64,000 bases of DNA from CAVPOO01 sp963707015 (GCA_963707015.1 CAVPOO010000021.1:310001-374000), one strand, 5' to 3'; counted from the stretch's first letter, positions 8,830 through 18,294 are shown. Made by a program: numbers and translations. Notes: generated from the letters alone by a model not told the origin.

Positions 8830-9326
8830 CCAGTATTCCTTCAGGGTGATAATGACGGATGCTGGCAAATCAGGCTGGCCGCCAGTCTTTGATTATTTAT
8901 AGCCACGGAATCCACGGAAAAACACGGAAAACATTCTAATGAGTGTTCGCTCTGCCCGTGTTCTTCCGTGGCCAACAATCAGGTCTGGATCCAAACGAAG
9001 CTATCGGAGCGCGAGGCACACCCTCATCGGCTTTTCTGTATTCTGTATTCTGTATTCTGTATTCTGTATTCTGTATTCTGTATTCTGGGTTCCGGGTTCC
9101 GGGTTCCGGGTTCCGGGTTCCGGGTTCCGGGTTCCGGGTTCTGACAGGCGGATTCCCCCGTCGGTGGAACACTGACACCTGGCACCCACACAGTCTGCGC
9201 AAGAGCCATTATTCATAGCCACGGAATCCATGCAAAGACACGGAAACAATTCTAAGATGGGTGTTGGTTCCTTCCGTGTTTTTCCGTGGATTCCGTGGCC
9301 ATAACATGCGTCAGTATCAGCACTAG
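8830..9326. mobile_element. Element A copy 2, compound copy enclosing a heptamer array
   Basis: Begins at CCAG directly after the GTPase TGA and ends at CTAG (9323-9326), whose CTA is the stop codon of the minus-strand START-like gene. It contains two sets of the internal GCCACGGAATCCA hairpin arms (about 8900-8975 and 9217-9300) separated by heptamer array 2. It looks like two element copies fused around, or split by, the array. Confidence 0.75.
9034..9142. repeat. Heptamer array 2
   Basis: On the plus strand about seven CTGTATT units run into about seven CCGGGTT units. The array lies inside compound element A copy 2. As elsewhere, the pyrimidine-rich strand at the left end is the plus strand. 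Confidence 0.95.
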
Positions 9327-9979
9327 GGCGCCGCTTCAACACGCCGGCGTACCGCCTGGATCACCTGGAAGACATAACCCTCGGCGACACGCTGGAACAG
9401 CCAGGCGGGCAGCCTGCCACCCGGATCCACGTGAATTTCATAGACCGCACGCGTCATCCCGGCCTTCTGGTCAGGCGCCAGCCGCCAGCGGCCGCTGAAA
9501 TCGCCTGGCACGATGGCCCCTCGTGGCTGCAGCGCCGCGGATTCGGAGCTGTCCAGGTTCCATTCGATCCGGAATATGCCCGGCTCTGATTCGCCGGGGT
9601 CGTTGTGGATCCGAATGACATAATGACGGTCCGCCACCGGCGCCGGGAAGCCCAGCCGTTGGTAGACCGAGAGGTCCTGACCCTGACGTTTCAGCACCCG
9701 GCTCACCTCAACGCCAGGAATGAAACCTGAAAACATTTCGTAATCTGATAGCCTTACAAATACTTCTTCAGGTTCTGCACGAAATTTTCCCCGCGCCAGC
9801 AGCGCAGCGAACTTCGAGCCCGCCAGAGGTCGTCGGTAGATCGCCACGCCCGCTTCCTGCCGGGCCAGCGTCCAGCCCTCGCGCGCGAGGTCCCGCGTTG
9901 TCTCCCCGGCGAGCGCCGCGCTACACCCGCCTGCGAGATGAACCAACAGGCAGATGATGACGGCAGCGCCAACTCGCAT
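9323..9979 (-). CDS. START/polyketide-cyclase-like lipid-binding protein
   Basis: A 218-residue exported protein when started at the ATG at 9979 (GGAAG about 10 bases upstream), giving a signal peptide with a possible lipobox near residue 19. The mature part matches the START-like fold seen in bacterial secreted proteins: GWTLARQEAGVAIYRRPLAGS near the front, FPAPVADRHYV in the middle and a C-terminal long helix. The family binds hydrophobic ligands; the ligand here is unknown. Its TAG stop is part of the CTAG border of element A copy 2. An upstream ATG at 10045 is possible. Confidence 0.72.
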   Translation of the reverse strand: MRVGAAVIICLLVHLAGGCSAALAGETTRDLAREGWTLARQEAGVAIYRRPLAGSKFAALLARGKFRAEPEEVFVRLSDYEMFSGFIPGVEVSRVLKRQGQDLSVYQRLGFPAPVADRHYVIRIHNDPGESEPGIFRIEWNLDSSESAALQPRGAIVPGDFSGRWRLAPDQKAGMTRAVYEIHVDPGGRLPAWLFQRVAEGYVFQVIQAVRRRVEAAP

Positions 9980-10100
9980 GCCACAACGCTTCCGCCGGCC
10001 CGCGGTAACATGAAGGCTGATTGCAAACTGGCATTTGTCTGCCATGCTTAGGCTATGACTTCTCGACCGGGGTCTTCTGCAACCCCAAAGGCCGTGTTCC

Positions 10101-10511
10101 ATGTTCGCGACCATCCGAATGATGCCCGGCTTGCCGGCGTTCAAAGGCCTGTGCATCGGGCTGTTGCTTGCGGGGAACGTCGTCGCCCTGGAAGCGGACG
10201 GCCCGCAGACCATTCCCATGCAACTGGGCGATTATCACTTCACCCCGCACGAACTCGCGGTTCGCGCCGGCCGTTCGGTGCAGCTGGAACTGACGAACAC
10301 GGACGGCATCACCCCCCACAATTTCACGCTCAAGGACCCGGCGGGTGGGCTGGACATTGACATAAATGTCCCACCAGGCGCAACGCGCGCCGTAGAACTC
10401 ACACCGAAGGTGCCCGGCAGCTACACCTTTTACTGCAACAAAAAGCTGCCCTTCATGAAAAGTCATCGCGAACGCGGCATGGAAGGCACCCTGACGGTGC
10501 TGCCAGAATAG
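10101..10511 (+). CDS. Small periplasmic cupredoxin
   Basis: A 136-residue protein with a signal peptide (about 1-29) and a cupredoxin domain. Type-1 copper ligands can be placed as His73 (PHNF), Cys112 (FYCNKK), His122 (KSH) and Met127 (GMEG), the plastocyanin/azurin-like H-C-H-M set. It should carry electrons or copper in the periplasm. It is only 9 bp upstream of the radical SAM gene, so it may be expressed with it. Its divergent neighbour is the START-like gene. Confidence 0.82.
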   Translation: MFATIRMMPGLPAFKGLCIGLLLAGNVVALEADGPQTIPMQLGDYHFTPHELAVRAGRSVQLELTNTDGITPHNFTLKDPAGGLDIDINVPPGATRAVELTPKVPGSYTFYCNKKLPFMKSHRERGMEGTLTVLPE

Positions 10512-10520
10512 CAACCTGCG

Positions 10521-11991
10521 ATGCGCGTACTGCTCATATCCGCCAACCGGGAACGCCTGCCGGACCCGATCTTTCCTCTGGGGCTGGCCTATGTGGCAGC
10601 GGGAACAATTAATGCCGGACATGAGGTTTCTGTTCTAGATATATGTTTTTCTATGTTTTATAAGAGACTTCTGCGGCGACGCGTCGCCGAGTTCAAACCC
10701 GACGTCATCGGCCTGTCTTTGCGCAACATCGATAATGCGGCCTACCCCGGCACGGTGGATTATCTCCCGTCACACCGTCAGATTGTGGACGTCCTGCACG
10801 CCTGTACCGACGCGCCGGTCGTGCTGGGTGGCTCCGGGTTTTCCATCCTGCCCGAGGCCTATATGCAGGCCCTGAACGGGGACTGGGGCGTGCGCGGCGA
10901 AGGAGAACAGGCCTTTGTCGAACTGCTAGCCGCGCTGGAGAACGGCTGGGAGCCCGGCGGCATCCCCGGTGTCATATCACCGGCTGAGACGCCGGCCGGG
11001 GCCTCGGTGCGAGCGCTGCACCCCTACCGGTCACCCACCTGGGCCGCGGGCTTGCGACCGGCGCGTCATCTTTTTGCGCTATGCACGCTATGTGCGCCGG
11101 GGTGGCATGGGCAACGTGCAGACGAAACGCGGCTGTGTCTTCCGCTGCAGTTACTGCACCTATCCCTTGCTGGAAGGTAATCGTTTTCGCGCCCGCGACG
11201 CCAGGGATGTCGTGGATGAGATCGAGGCGCTGATGCGCGATTATGGCGAGCACCCGATTTTCTTCGTCGATTCGATCCTGAACTTCCCGCGCGGGCATGT
11301 CGAGTCCATCTGTGAAGAGCTGCTGGGACGCAGGCTGCGGGTCCGCTGGAGCTGTTATGCGACACCGGTCAAGCTCGACCGTCAACAGGCGGAACTCATG
11401 GCGCGCGCCGGATGTGAAGGCATCGAACTGGGAACCGACGCGGTTGATGACGGCCAACTGAAGCGGCTGGGCAAGTCCTTTGATGCCGACGCCGCGGAAA
11501 GGGCCAATCGCTATTGTCTGGCAGCGGGTCTGAAGGTCTGTCAGACAGTGATCTTCGGTGCACCGGGCGAGACAGAACTCAGCATACGCACCACCTGCCG
11601 GGCGTTGCGGCGGATGAATCCAACGGCGGTCGTCGCGATGACAGGGGTGCGACTGTATCCCGGGACACCCCTGGCGCATTCCCTCATCGAGGACGGCCGC
11701 ATCGCGTCCGACGACATTGGCCTGTTGCCCACCTTCTATATCGAACCGGGGGTGGCCGATTTCCTTCCCCGCCACCTCCGGGAACAGGCGCATGCAGCGG
11801 GCAACTGGGTATTGCCAGGCCTTGCCGCGCCCCTTCTGCCCAGCAGCCAGCGCATCCTGCGCGGACTGGGTGTATCGGGCCCCTTGTGGCGTCTGCTGCA
11901 CAAGCCCTGGATGCACCGCCTCAATCGAACCCGTTTCCGACGCCCGAATACCAGCTGGGGCGTCCCCCACCCAAGGAGAAGAGTCATATGA
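10521..11991 (+). pseudogene. B12-binding radical SAM enzyme, interrupted by a one-base frameshift
   Basis: The first frame (from ATG 10521) encodes a cobalamin-binding domain (MRVLLISANRERLPDP start, VVLGGSGFSILPE). A second frame continues with a radical SAM domain whose cluster motif is CVFRCSYC (CxxxCxxC), near 11131-11154, and runs to a TGA at 11991. The frames join at a T5 run (11071-11075): dropping one T gives RPARHLLRYARYVRRGG, as expected for this family. The rest is about 490 residues and intact, so a sequencing error or recent lesion is likely. Class B-type enzymes of this kind use cobalamin for methylation or other radical chemistry; the substrate is unknown. The stop overlaps the next start as ATGA. 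Confidence 0.8.
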
Positions 11992-12638
11992 ATACCCAGA
12001 ACCTTCCCGTCGACCCGACGTATCGCGATGCCATGGGTCAGCTACTGGTGCTGTATACGCAGGTGGATCGGCTGATCATGGAGATCTGCGCGGAACGCAT
12101 TGCGACGGCGCCGGACGAGGCGGCCAAACTGGCGCTCGCCAAACAGGTCGGCGATGAAAGCCGCCATGTCGCTATCCAGCGTGAGTGGATGGAGACGTTC
12201 GGTACGGATACCACAGCCGTGATCAACCCGGCGCAGGAGGATGCCATCCGGGCCCACTTCCGCGCGCTGCCCTGGCTGGAATTTCTGGCTGACATGTATC
12301 TGTGTGTTGAAGCCCTGGGCAGTGAAGCCGTGGAGAAGGTTGTTCCGCTGGCAGACCCGGGTACGCGTGAGTCACTGCATGTACCCTTGAGCGACGAGCT
12401 GGACCACATCGCCTTCGGCATTTCGCGCCTGCAGCACGAGCTGGCCGGGCTTCCCGCCCCGCAACGCGCCGCCTTCCTGGCGAAGATTCCGCGGCGGATT
12501 GAAGAACTGGCGGATGCCTTTGATGGCATGGGCCTCGACGTATCAAAGATGTTCGAGGCAGTCGGGGCTGATTATGCCGAGCTCTGCACTGCGGTGCTGA
12601 AGCGCCGGGATGAAGTGCTGGAACAAGTGGCGGCCTGA
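11988..12638 (+). CDS. Ferritin-like diiron protein coupled to the radical SAM gene
   Basis: A 216-residue all-helical protein. Two ExxH pairs, Glu57-His60 (DESRH) and Glu137-His140 (DELDH), with acidic residues on the alternate helices (Glu32, Glu108), fit the four-helix diiron-carboxylate arrangement. AAGGAG precedes the ATG at 11988, which overlaps the radical SAM stop as ATGA; longer upstream readings of this frame are shadows. Known members of the fold are oxidases, hydroxylases and ferritins. Coupling suggests it acts on the radical SAM product or substrate. No specific subfamily recognised. Confidence 0.72.
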   Translation: MNTQNLPVDPTYRDAMGQLLVLYTQVDRLIMEICAERIATAPDEAAKLALAKQVGDESRHVAIQREWMETFGTDTTAVINPAQEDAIRAHFRALPWLEFLADMYLCVEALGSEAVEKVVPLADPGTRESLHVPLSDELDHIAFGISRLQHELAGLPAPQRAAFLAKIPRRIEELADAFDGMGLDVSKMFEAVGADYAELCTAVLKRRDEVLEQVAA

Positions 12639-12712
12639 GCGGATCGCCGGCCCGGGCATACCGGTCCCGGCCACGTCCACGCAGCCTACTGGCCGCGTGC
12701 TGCGAAAGATTA

Positions 12713-12790
12713 ATGGCCACGGAATCCACGGAAAAACACGGAAAAATGGCTTTCACATCCGACCGTCGATTCCACAGGTTCCGTGGCCAG
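12713..12790. mobile_element. Element A fragment (hairpin core only)
   Basis: Contains GGCCACGGAATCCACGG and, inverted, a degenerate CCACAGGTTCCGTGGCC arm, without the terminal CTTTCAAC repeats. It lies directly left of the complete copy 3 and may be the relic of an older insertion. Confidence 0.65.
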
Positions 12791-12798
12791 ATCGGCTT

Positions 12799-12976
12799 CT
12801 AGTACTCTTTCCACGTGATAATAGACGGATGCTGACAAATCAAGCTGAGTGCCAGTATTTTTATCTATAGCCACGGAATCCACGGAAAGAACCAACACGC
12901 ATTAGAAATTTTTCCGTGTTTTTCCGTGGATTCCGTGGCCATCATATCCTTCATCATAACGTTGAAAAAGCACTAG
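12799..12976. mobile_element. Element A copy 3 (complete, CTAG on both sides)
   Basis: 178 bp bounded by CTAG at 12799-12802 and 12973-12976. Terminal inverted repeats are TACTCTTTCCACGTGATAAT and, reversed, TGCTTTTTCAACGTTATGAT. The hairpin arms of GCCACGGAATCCACGGAAA are well preserved. The right CTAG supplies the TAG stop of argG. Confidence 0.85.
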
Positions 12977-14190
12977 GGCCTATCGCGTTGCGCGGCAATC
13001 CTCAGCCGCAGGGCATTCAACTTGATGAATCCCTCGGCATCCTTCTGATCATAGGCGCCGGCATCTTCCTCGAAGGTGGCGATACGCTCATCGAACAGGG
13101 AATCCGTCTCTGACGCGCGTCCGACCACAACCACGTTGCCTTTGTAGAGCTTGAGGCGAACCCTGCCATTAACGGTCGCCTGCGAGGTATCGATCAGCGC
13201 CTGCAGCATCCTGCGCTCGGGGCTCCACCAGTAGCCGTTATACACGAGACTCGCATAACGCGGCATCAGTTCGTCCTTCAGGTGCGCCGCCTCACGGTCC
13301 AGGGTCAGTGACTCCATCGCCCGATGCGCCTTGAGAAGAATCGTCCCGGCCGGCGTTTCATAACAGCCGCGGGATTTCATGCCGACGTAGCGATTCTCGA
13401 CGATATCGTCGCGGCCGACGCCGTTCTCACCGCCGATCCTGTTCAGGCGTTCCATCACCCGGGCCGGGCTCAGGGATTCCCCGTTGACGGCGATGACATC
13501 ACCCTGGTGGAAATCCAGTTCGACATAGGTGGCGTCGTCCGGCGCCTTCTCGGGGGAAACCGTCCAGCGCCACATGTCTTCTTCCGGCTCGGCCCAGGGA
13601 TCTTCCAGAATACCGCCCTCGTAAGAGATGTGCAGGAGGTTGGCGTCCATGGAATAGGGTGATTTCTTGCCTGCCTTGGCAAAATCCACGGGTATACCAT
13701 GCTGCTGCGCATAGGCCATGAGCTTTTCGCGCGAGAGCAGATCCCATTCCCGCCAGGGTGCGATGATCTTGACATCCGGCATCAGCGCGTAGGCCCCCAA
13801 CTCAAACCGCACCTGATCATTGCCCTTGCCGGTGGCGCCGTGCGAAATGGCATCGGCACCGGTCTCCTGGGCGATCTCCACCAGGCGCTTGGCGATCAGC
13901 GGCCGCGCAATGGAAGTACCGAGAAGATACTCGCCTTCATAAAGGGCATTGGCGCGGAACATGGGAAAGACAAAGTCACGCGCGAATTCCTCGCGCAGAT
14001 CCTCGACATAGATCTCCCGAACCCCCATGGCCTTGGCCTTGGCCCGTGCCGGGTCCACCTCTTCCCCCTGGCCGATATCGGCAGTGAAGGTCACCACCTC
14101 GCAGCCATAGGTATCCTCGAGCCATTTGAGGATCACCGAGGTATCGAGACCCCCGGAATATGCGAGAACGACTTTTTTTACCTTGGTCAT
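12973..14190 (-). CDS. argG: Argininosuccinate synthase
   Basis: A 405-residue cytosolic enzyme that joins citrulline and aspartate with ATP to make argininosuccinate in arginine synthesis. The PP-loop AYSGGLDTS sits near residue 10, followed by the conserved TADIGQGEE and GATGKGNDQVRFE segments; length is normal. The start MTKVKKVVLAYSGG at 14190 is standard. The TAG stop falls in the CTAG border of element A copy 3, so the last residues may have been set by that insertion. argD and argF lie 21 kb away. Confidence 0.97.
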   Translation of the reverse strand: MTKVKKVVLAYSGGLDTSVILKWLEDTYGCEVVTFTADIGQGEEVDPARAKAKAMGVREIYVEDLREEFARDFVFPMFRANALYEGEYLLGTSIARPLIAKRLVEIAQETGADAISHGATGKGNDQVRFELGAYALMPDVKIIAPWREWDLLSREKLMAYAQQHGIPVDFAKAGKKSPYSMDANLLHISYEGGILEDPWAEPEEDMWRWTVSPEKAPDDATYVELDFHQGDVIAVNGESLSPARVMERLNRIGGENGVGRDDIVENRYVGMKSRGCYETPAGTILLKAHRAMESLTLDREAAHLKDELMPRYASLVYNGYWWSPERRMLQALIDTSQATVNGRVRLKLYKGNVVVVGRASETDSLFDERIATFEEDAGAYDQKDAEGFIKLNALRLRIAAQRDRP

Positions 14191-14332
14191 GTTGGATAAA
14201 TCCGTTGAGGTAACAGTTAGGAGTCAGGAGTTAGGGGTGAGAAGAGTCCGGTGCGCGTTTGCACGGCTGGCGGTATGGTCGGAGCCCGAACATAGAGTGG
14301 CAAGCGGATCTGTGTCGACGCGTCGCGTCTTC

Positions 14333-14513
14333 CACTCCTCACTCCTCACTCCTCACTCCTCACTCCTCACTCCTCACTCCTCACTCCTCACTCCTCACTC
14401 CTCACTCCTCACTCCTCACTCCTCACTCCTCACTCCTCACTCCTCACTCCTCACTCCTGTCTTCTATATTCTGTCTTCTGTATTCTGGATTCTGGATTCT
14501 GGATTCTGGATTC
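14333..14513. repeat. Heptamer array 3
   Basis: About eighteen CTCACTC units, then CTGTCTT, CTATATT, CTGTCTT, CTGTATT and four CTGGATT units on the plus strand. Its right end abuts the TAG stop of the E2-E3 gene (14514-14516). It lies upstream of argG, about 140 bp from its start. Confidence 0.96.
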
Positions 14514-17189
14514 CTACCCCCTGCTCTTCACCTTTGCCGAGCGCCGCAGCCGCGAGAGCAGACGCCTGGCGAGATCGCCGAACAGCTCCGTCTGGGTCGG
14601 GTGCGGGTGAATGGCATGCGCGACCTGTTCCAGCGTCATGTTACCGGAGACCATCATCACGGCCTCGCCAATCAGCGTATCTGCATGGTCGGCAAGGAAG
14701 TGGACACCGACTATGCGGTGCGTCGCCTTGTCCACGACCAGCTTGATCATGCCATGCTGTTCGTTGTTGATCATGGCCTTGGCATCGATATTCATGGGGA
14801 CCTTGACCTCGACGGCATCCATGCCTTTCGCCTTCGCCTGCTCGGCCGACAGACCGACGAACGCCGCCTGCGGCCGTGTGAAAATCACGCCGCAATCCTT
14901 GTCCTGATCATATTGCAGGTCTTCACCGACGATGGTCGCCGCCGCAACACGGCCCTGCTGCGCCGCGGTGTGCGCGAGCATCAGCCCGCCGATCACGTCG
15001 CCAACCGCAAAGATGTGCGGGACACTGGTGCGACAGCGACTGTTGGTCCGGACGATGCTGTGTTCACTGGCAACCCCCGCCTTGTCGAGATCCAGCCCGG
15101 CAAGCACCGGCCGCTTGCCGGTCGCCATGAGGATGTAATCCGCCTTGAGATTATGCTTCTTGCCGTCGGCATCCCGGTAACCCGCCTGCATCGCTCCCGG
15201 CTTACCCGAAATCTTTTCCAGCACGACACGCGTGTGGACGCTCAGCCGCGGGTCGGCGTTGAGAAGCACCGCGGTCTGACCTGCGATCTCGGGTTCGACC
15301 TCGGCGAGAATGCGCTCCTGGGCCTCGAGCAGCGTCACCCTGGCGCCGAAGTCCTGGAAGATCTGCGCCATCTCGACGCCAATTGCGCCACCGCCGACGA
15401 CGATCAACCGTTTTGGTGGCGTCTCCAGGCCCCAGACCGTATCGGAGGTCAGCACACCCCCGCTCTTGAGGCCTTCCTCTGCGCCGGGAATGGGCGGTAC
15501 GAAAGGCGGCGCGCCCGTTGCGATGACCGCACATCCGAAGCTGACGGTTTCTCCCTTCGGCCTGTCGCCTGTCGTCGCGCGGACATGGGGATCCTTCTGA
15601 TTGCCCGAGGTATCGATGAAGACATGATGATCGTCGACGAAACGTCCAAATCCCTGGATGTAGCTGATGCGGACACCCTTGTCTGTCTTCAGTGCCATGT
15701 CACCGCGCGTCTCGAGCACCTGGCGACGGGTTGCCTCGAGTTTGCCCCACTCGAGGCGGGGCCGTGTCGTGCCGGTCACGCCCAGATGCCCGTCTTCGGC
15801 GCGATCACGCATACGGTCGGCCGCGGCGCGCCAGGCCTTGGAAGGTATACAGCCACGCCACAGGCATTCGCCCCCGGGGAAAGGCGCATCGTTGATCATT
15901 GCCACCTTGAGGCCATGCCCGGCGAGATCCCGTGCACAATCCTCACCACCGGGGCCGCCACCGACCACGACGACATCGTAATCCCACTCCCCTGCCGGAA
16001 TTGCAGGGCCCGTCGGACCGATCCAGTTGTCAGGCTGCTCGATCAGCTCCCGGAGTGCCTTGAGATACAGGGCGACGTCGGCACCATTCACGACGCGATG
16101 ATCCGCCGTGATGGTGAACGGGCTGCCCTGCTCGGAGTCCGCCGAAATCGCCAGGATCGCTGCAAGACCCGGGGTCGGGATCGCATCAAACTGGGTGACA
16201 CCGAACATGCCCATGTTCGAAATCTGGAACGTCGAGCCGGTGTATTCCTCGGGTTTCAGCCGCCGCTTGCGGGCACGGGCGACAAGATCCTGCCAGGCCT
16301 CATTCAGCTCCTCGAGGTCGCGCGATTCACAGCCACGCAATACCGGAACCACGAGCCCGCCCCCGTCAGCGGCCACCGCCATGCCGATATCAACGCTCTT
16401 GCGCTCCACCAGCCTGTCGGTCGGCTGGTAACACCAGTTCATCTTGGGGTGCTCGGCCATCGCCAGCGCGCAGGCGCGTGCAATCGCAACGGTTACCGAG
16501 ACGCCCTTGGCCTTCGCGGCACGGATCAGCCCACCCAGCCGAACGGGGCTGCTCATATGGAAGGTGGGCATGGTAATCGAGCCGCTCATGGCCTGGCTGA
16601 TCGCCTTTTCCAGAGCGTTCATCGCGCGCCCGTCACCGGCCACGGGCACCTCGGCGAAGAGCGCCCCCCCCGGCGCCGCCGCCGGAGGCGCCGTTGCAAC
16701 ATCCGCGGCAACTATGACCCCACCCATGCCGGTTCCCGTGACGGCATTCAGGTCAAGGCCGCCGAAGCCGGCGAGTTTCCGCGCCAGCGGCGTCGCTGCG
16801 CGCCCCCGCGGACGCGGCGCGGGTCCGGCACCCGGACGGACCGCGGGTTCCCGCGCAACCGGCTCGGGCGTCTCGCCTTCGCTTACCTCGGCGGCAACCC
16901 TGGCAGGTGTCGCAGCGGCTGCTGCTTCCCGGATAACCTCATCCTCGTTCTCGATCAGATAGGCCAGTGGGCCACCGACGGGTACCACGGCATCCACCGG
17001 CGCGAAGGGTCCAGAGAGGAAGCCTTCCCTGAAGACCTCAACGTCCATGATGGCCTTGTCCGTTTCGACCTGGGCCACCACGGTGCCACGTTTGATCCAC
17101 TCACCAGGCTGCTTTTCCCAGCTCACGACGACACCTTCCGTCATGGTGTCGGAGAGCTGGGGCATTTTAATTGTGTAAGGCTCAGACAT
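14514..17189 (-). CDS. Fused pyruvate dehydrogenase E2 (acetyltransferase) and E3 (lipoamide dehydrogenase)
   Basis: An 891-residue chain. Order: lipoyl domain (1-85, Lys45 in ETDKA), Ala/Pro/Arg linker, E1/E3-binding domain (about 131-165), acetyltransferase core (about 185-390), then a complete E3 (about 403-891) with FAD motif VGGGPGG (409-415), redox pair Cys442/Cys447 (ECLWRGC) and C-terminal HPHPTQTE. In the E2 motif TADHRVVNGAD, His364 is present but the usual Asp is Asn368; cyanobacterial/plastid E2s also vary here. E2 transfers acetyl to CoA and E3 reoxidises the lipoamide. Third gene of the operon, 124 bp after E1 beta. Fusion of whole E2 and E3 is uncommon. Confidence 0.92.
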   Translation of the reverse strand: MSEPYTIKMPQLSDTMTEGVVVSWEKQPGEWIKRGTVVAQVETDKAIMDVEVFREGFLSGPFAPVDAVVPVGGPLAYLIENEDEVIREAAAAATPARVAAEVSEGETPEPVAREPAVRPGAGPAPRPRGRAATPLARKLAGFGGLDLNAVTGTGMGGVIVAADVATAPPAAAPGGALFAEVPVAGDGRAMNALEKAISQAMSGSITMPTFHMSSPVRLGGLIRAAKAKGVSVTVAIARACALAMAEHPKMNWCYQPTDRLVERKSVDIGMAVAADGGGLVVPVLRGCESRDLEELNEAWQDLVARARKRRLKPEEYTGSTFQISNMGMFGVTQFDAIPTPGLAAILAISADSEQGSPFTITADHRVVNGADVALYLKALRELIEQPDNWIGPTGPAIPAGEWDYDVVVVGGGPGGEDCARDLAGHGLKVAMINDAPFPGGECLWRGCIPSKAWRAAADRMRDRAEDGHLGVTGTTRPRLEWGKLEATRRQVLETRGDMALKTDKGVRISYIQGFGRFVDDHHVFIDTSGNQKDPHVRATTGDRPKGETVSFGCAVIATGAPPFVPPIPGAEEGLKSGGVLTSDTVWGLETPPKRLIVVGGGAIGVEMAQIFQDFGARVTLLEAQERILAEVEPEIAGQTAVLLNADPRLSVHTRVVLEKISGKPGAMQAGYRDADGKKHNLKADYILMATGKRPVLAGLDLDKAGVASEHSIVRTNSRCRTSVPHIFAVGDVIGGLMLAHTAAQQGRVAAATIVGEDLQYDQDKDCGVIFTRPQAAFVGLSAEQAKAKGMDAVEVKVPMNIDAKAMINNEQHGMIKLVVDKATHRIVGVHFLADHADTLIGEAVMMVSGNMTLEQVAHAIHPHPTQTELFGDLARRLLSRLRRSAKVKSRG

Positions 17190-17313
17190 GATCCTTTCCA
17201 GATTCCGTTATCGCTGCGCCGGGACGCGTCGCGCCCGGCAACGGGTCGCGAACAGCCGGTCGCCGATCACCACGGAAGCGACTGACGCCCGCCGTCGCCG
17301 CACGGCCGGCGGC

Positions 17314-18294
17314 CTACTTCCCGAACATCTTCCTCACGGCCGCTACCACATCGCCTGCATTCGGAATTGCCGCCTTTTCGAGCGTATGATTGTAGGGAAT
17401 CGGTACCGTGACCGCTGACACCCGCACCGGAGCCGCATCGAGCTCGAAGAAACACTCTTCATTGATGATCGCCATCACCTCGGCACCGACGCCGACTGCA
17501 GGTTCGGCCTCTTCGACGATGACTGCCCGGTGCGTCTTGGCTACCGACACACGGATCCCATCCCGGTCGAGCGGGCTCAAGGCGTAGAGATCGACCACTT
17601 CGGCCTCGATGCCGTGATTCCTGGAAAGCGTCTCCGCCGCCTGCAAAGCCCAGTGCACGGAAATGTTATAGCCGAACAGGGTGACATCCCGGCCTTCACG
17701 CACCACCTCCGAACCCTCCAGGGGATGGAAGTATTCTTCGTCCGGCACCTCGCCTTTCATGTTGTACATGAGTTCGTGTTCGTTGATGAACACCGGGTCA
17801 CCGCAACGTACGGCTGACTTGATGAGGCCATAGGCCTGGCGGGGACTGGACGGGGTCACCACCCGCAGGCCCGCGATACCCATGAAGATCTTTTCCATGC
17901 GCGCCGAATGCTGGGCCCCGAGCTGATGCGCGGTACCGCCCGGGGAACGTACCACCACGGGTGCGCTGAGCTGCCCACCGGACATGTAACGCACCTTGGC
18001 GGCACTGTTGAAAAGCTGATCCAGCGCCAGCCAGGAAAAATTCACGGACATCAACTCAACAATGGGGCGCACACCGAGGTACGATGCGCCGATCGCAAGC
18101 CCCGTGAATCCGTTTTCGGAAATCGGCGTATCCATGACACGCTCGGGTCCGTACTTTTCATACAGACCTTGGGTTGCCTTGTAGGTGCCGCCCGCGACAC
18201 CGATGTCCTCACCCATGGCAATGACCAGGGGATTGTTGGCCATCTCTTCGTCATGGGCACGGCGGATCGCCTCCCAGTACATCATCTCAGCCAT
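17314..18294 (-). CDS. pdhB: Pyruvate dehydrogenase E1 component, beta subunit
   Basis: A 326-residue protein starting MAEMMYWEAIRRAHDEEM with the transketolase-like pyrimidine-binding fold: GEDIGVAGGTYK, TPISENGFTGLAIGA and a C-terminal transketolase domain (AVIVEEAEPAVGVGAEV). It pairs with the alpha subunit as an alpha2-beta2 ThDP decarboxylase that acetylates the lipoyl arm of E2. The start overlaps the alpha-subunit stop by one base (TGATG). A branched-chain 2-oxoacid specificity cannot be fully excluded, but sequence features favour pyruvate. Confidence 0.9.
   Translation of the reverse strand: MAEMMYWEAIRRAHDEEMANNPLVIAMGEDIGVAGGTYKATQGLYEKYGPERVMDTPISENGFTGLAIGASYLGVRPIVELMSVNFSWLALDQLFNSAAKVRYMSGGQLSAPVVVRSPGGTAHQLGAQHSARMEKIFMGIAGLRVVTPSSPRQAYGLIKSAVRCGDPVFINEHELMYNMKGEVPDEEYFHPLEGSEVVREGRDVTLFGYNISVHWALQAAETLSRNHGIEAEVVDLYALSPLDRDGIRVSVAKTHRAVIVEEAEPAVGVGAEVMAIINEECFFELDAAPVRVSAVTVPIPYNHTLEKAAIPNAGDVVAAVRKMFGK

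Noticed and set aside
11514..11987. Extended N-terminus of the diiron protein
   Set aside because: This stretch is an out-of-frame shadow of the radical SAM domain; the ATG at 11988 has AAGGAG and starts the helical protein.
14259..17285. A 1008-residue plus-strand ORF across the pyruvate dehydrogenase genes
   Set aside because: It is antisense to the fused E2-E3 gene, has a 7-residue periodic start from the heptamer array and shows no family similarity; the minus-strand protein is clearly real.
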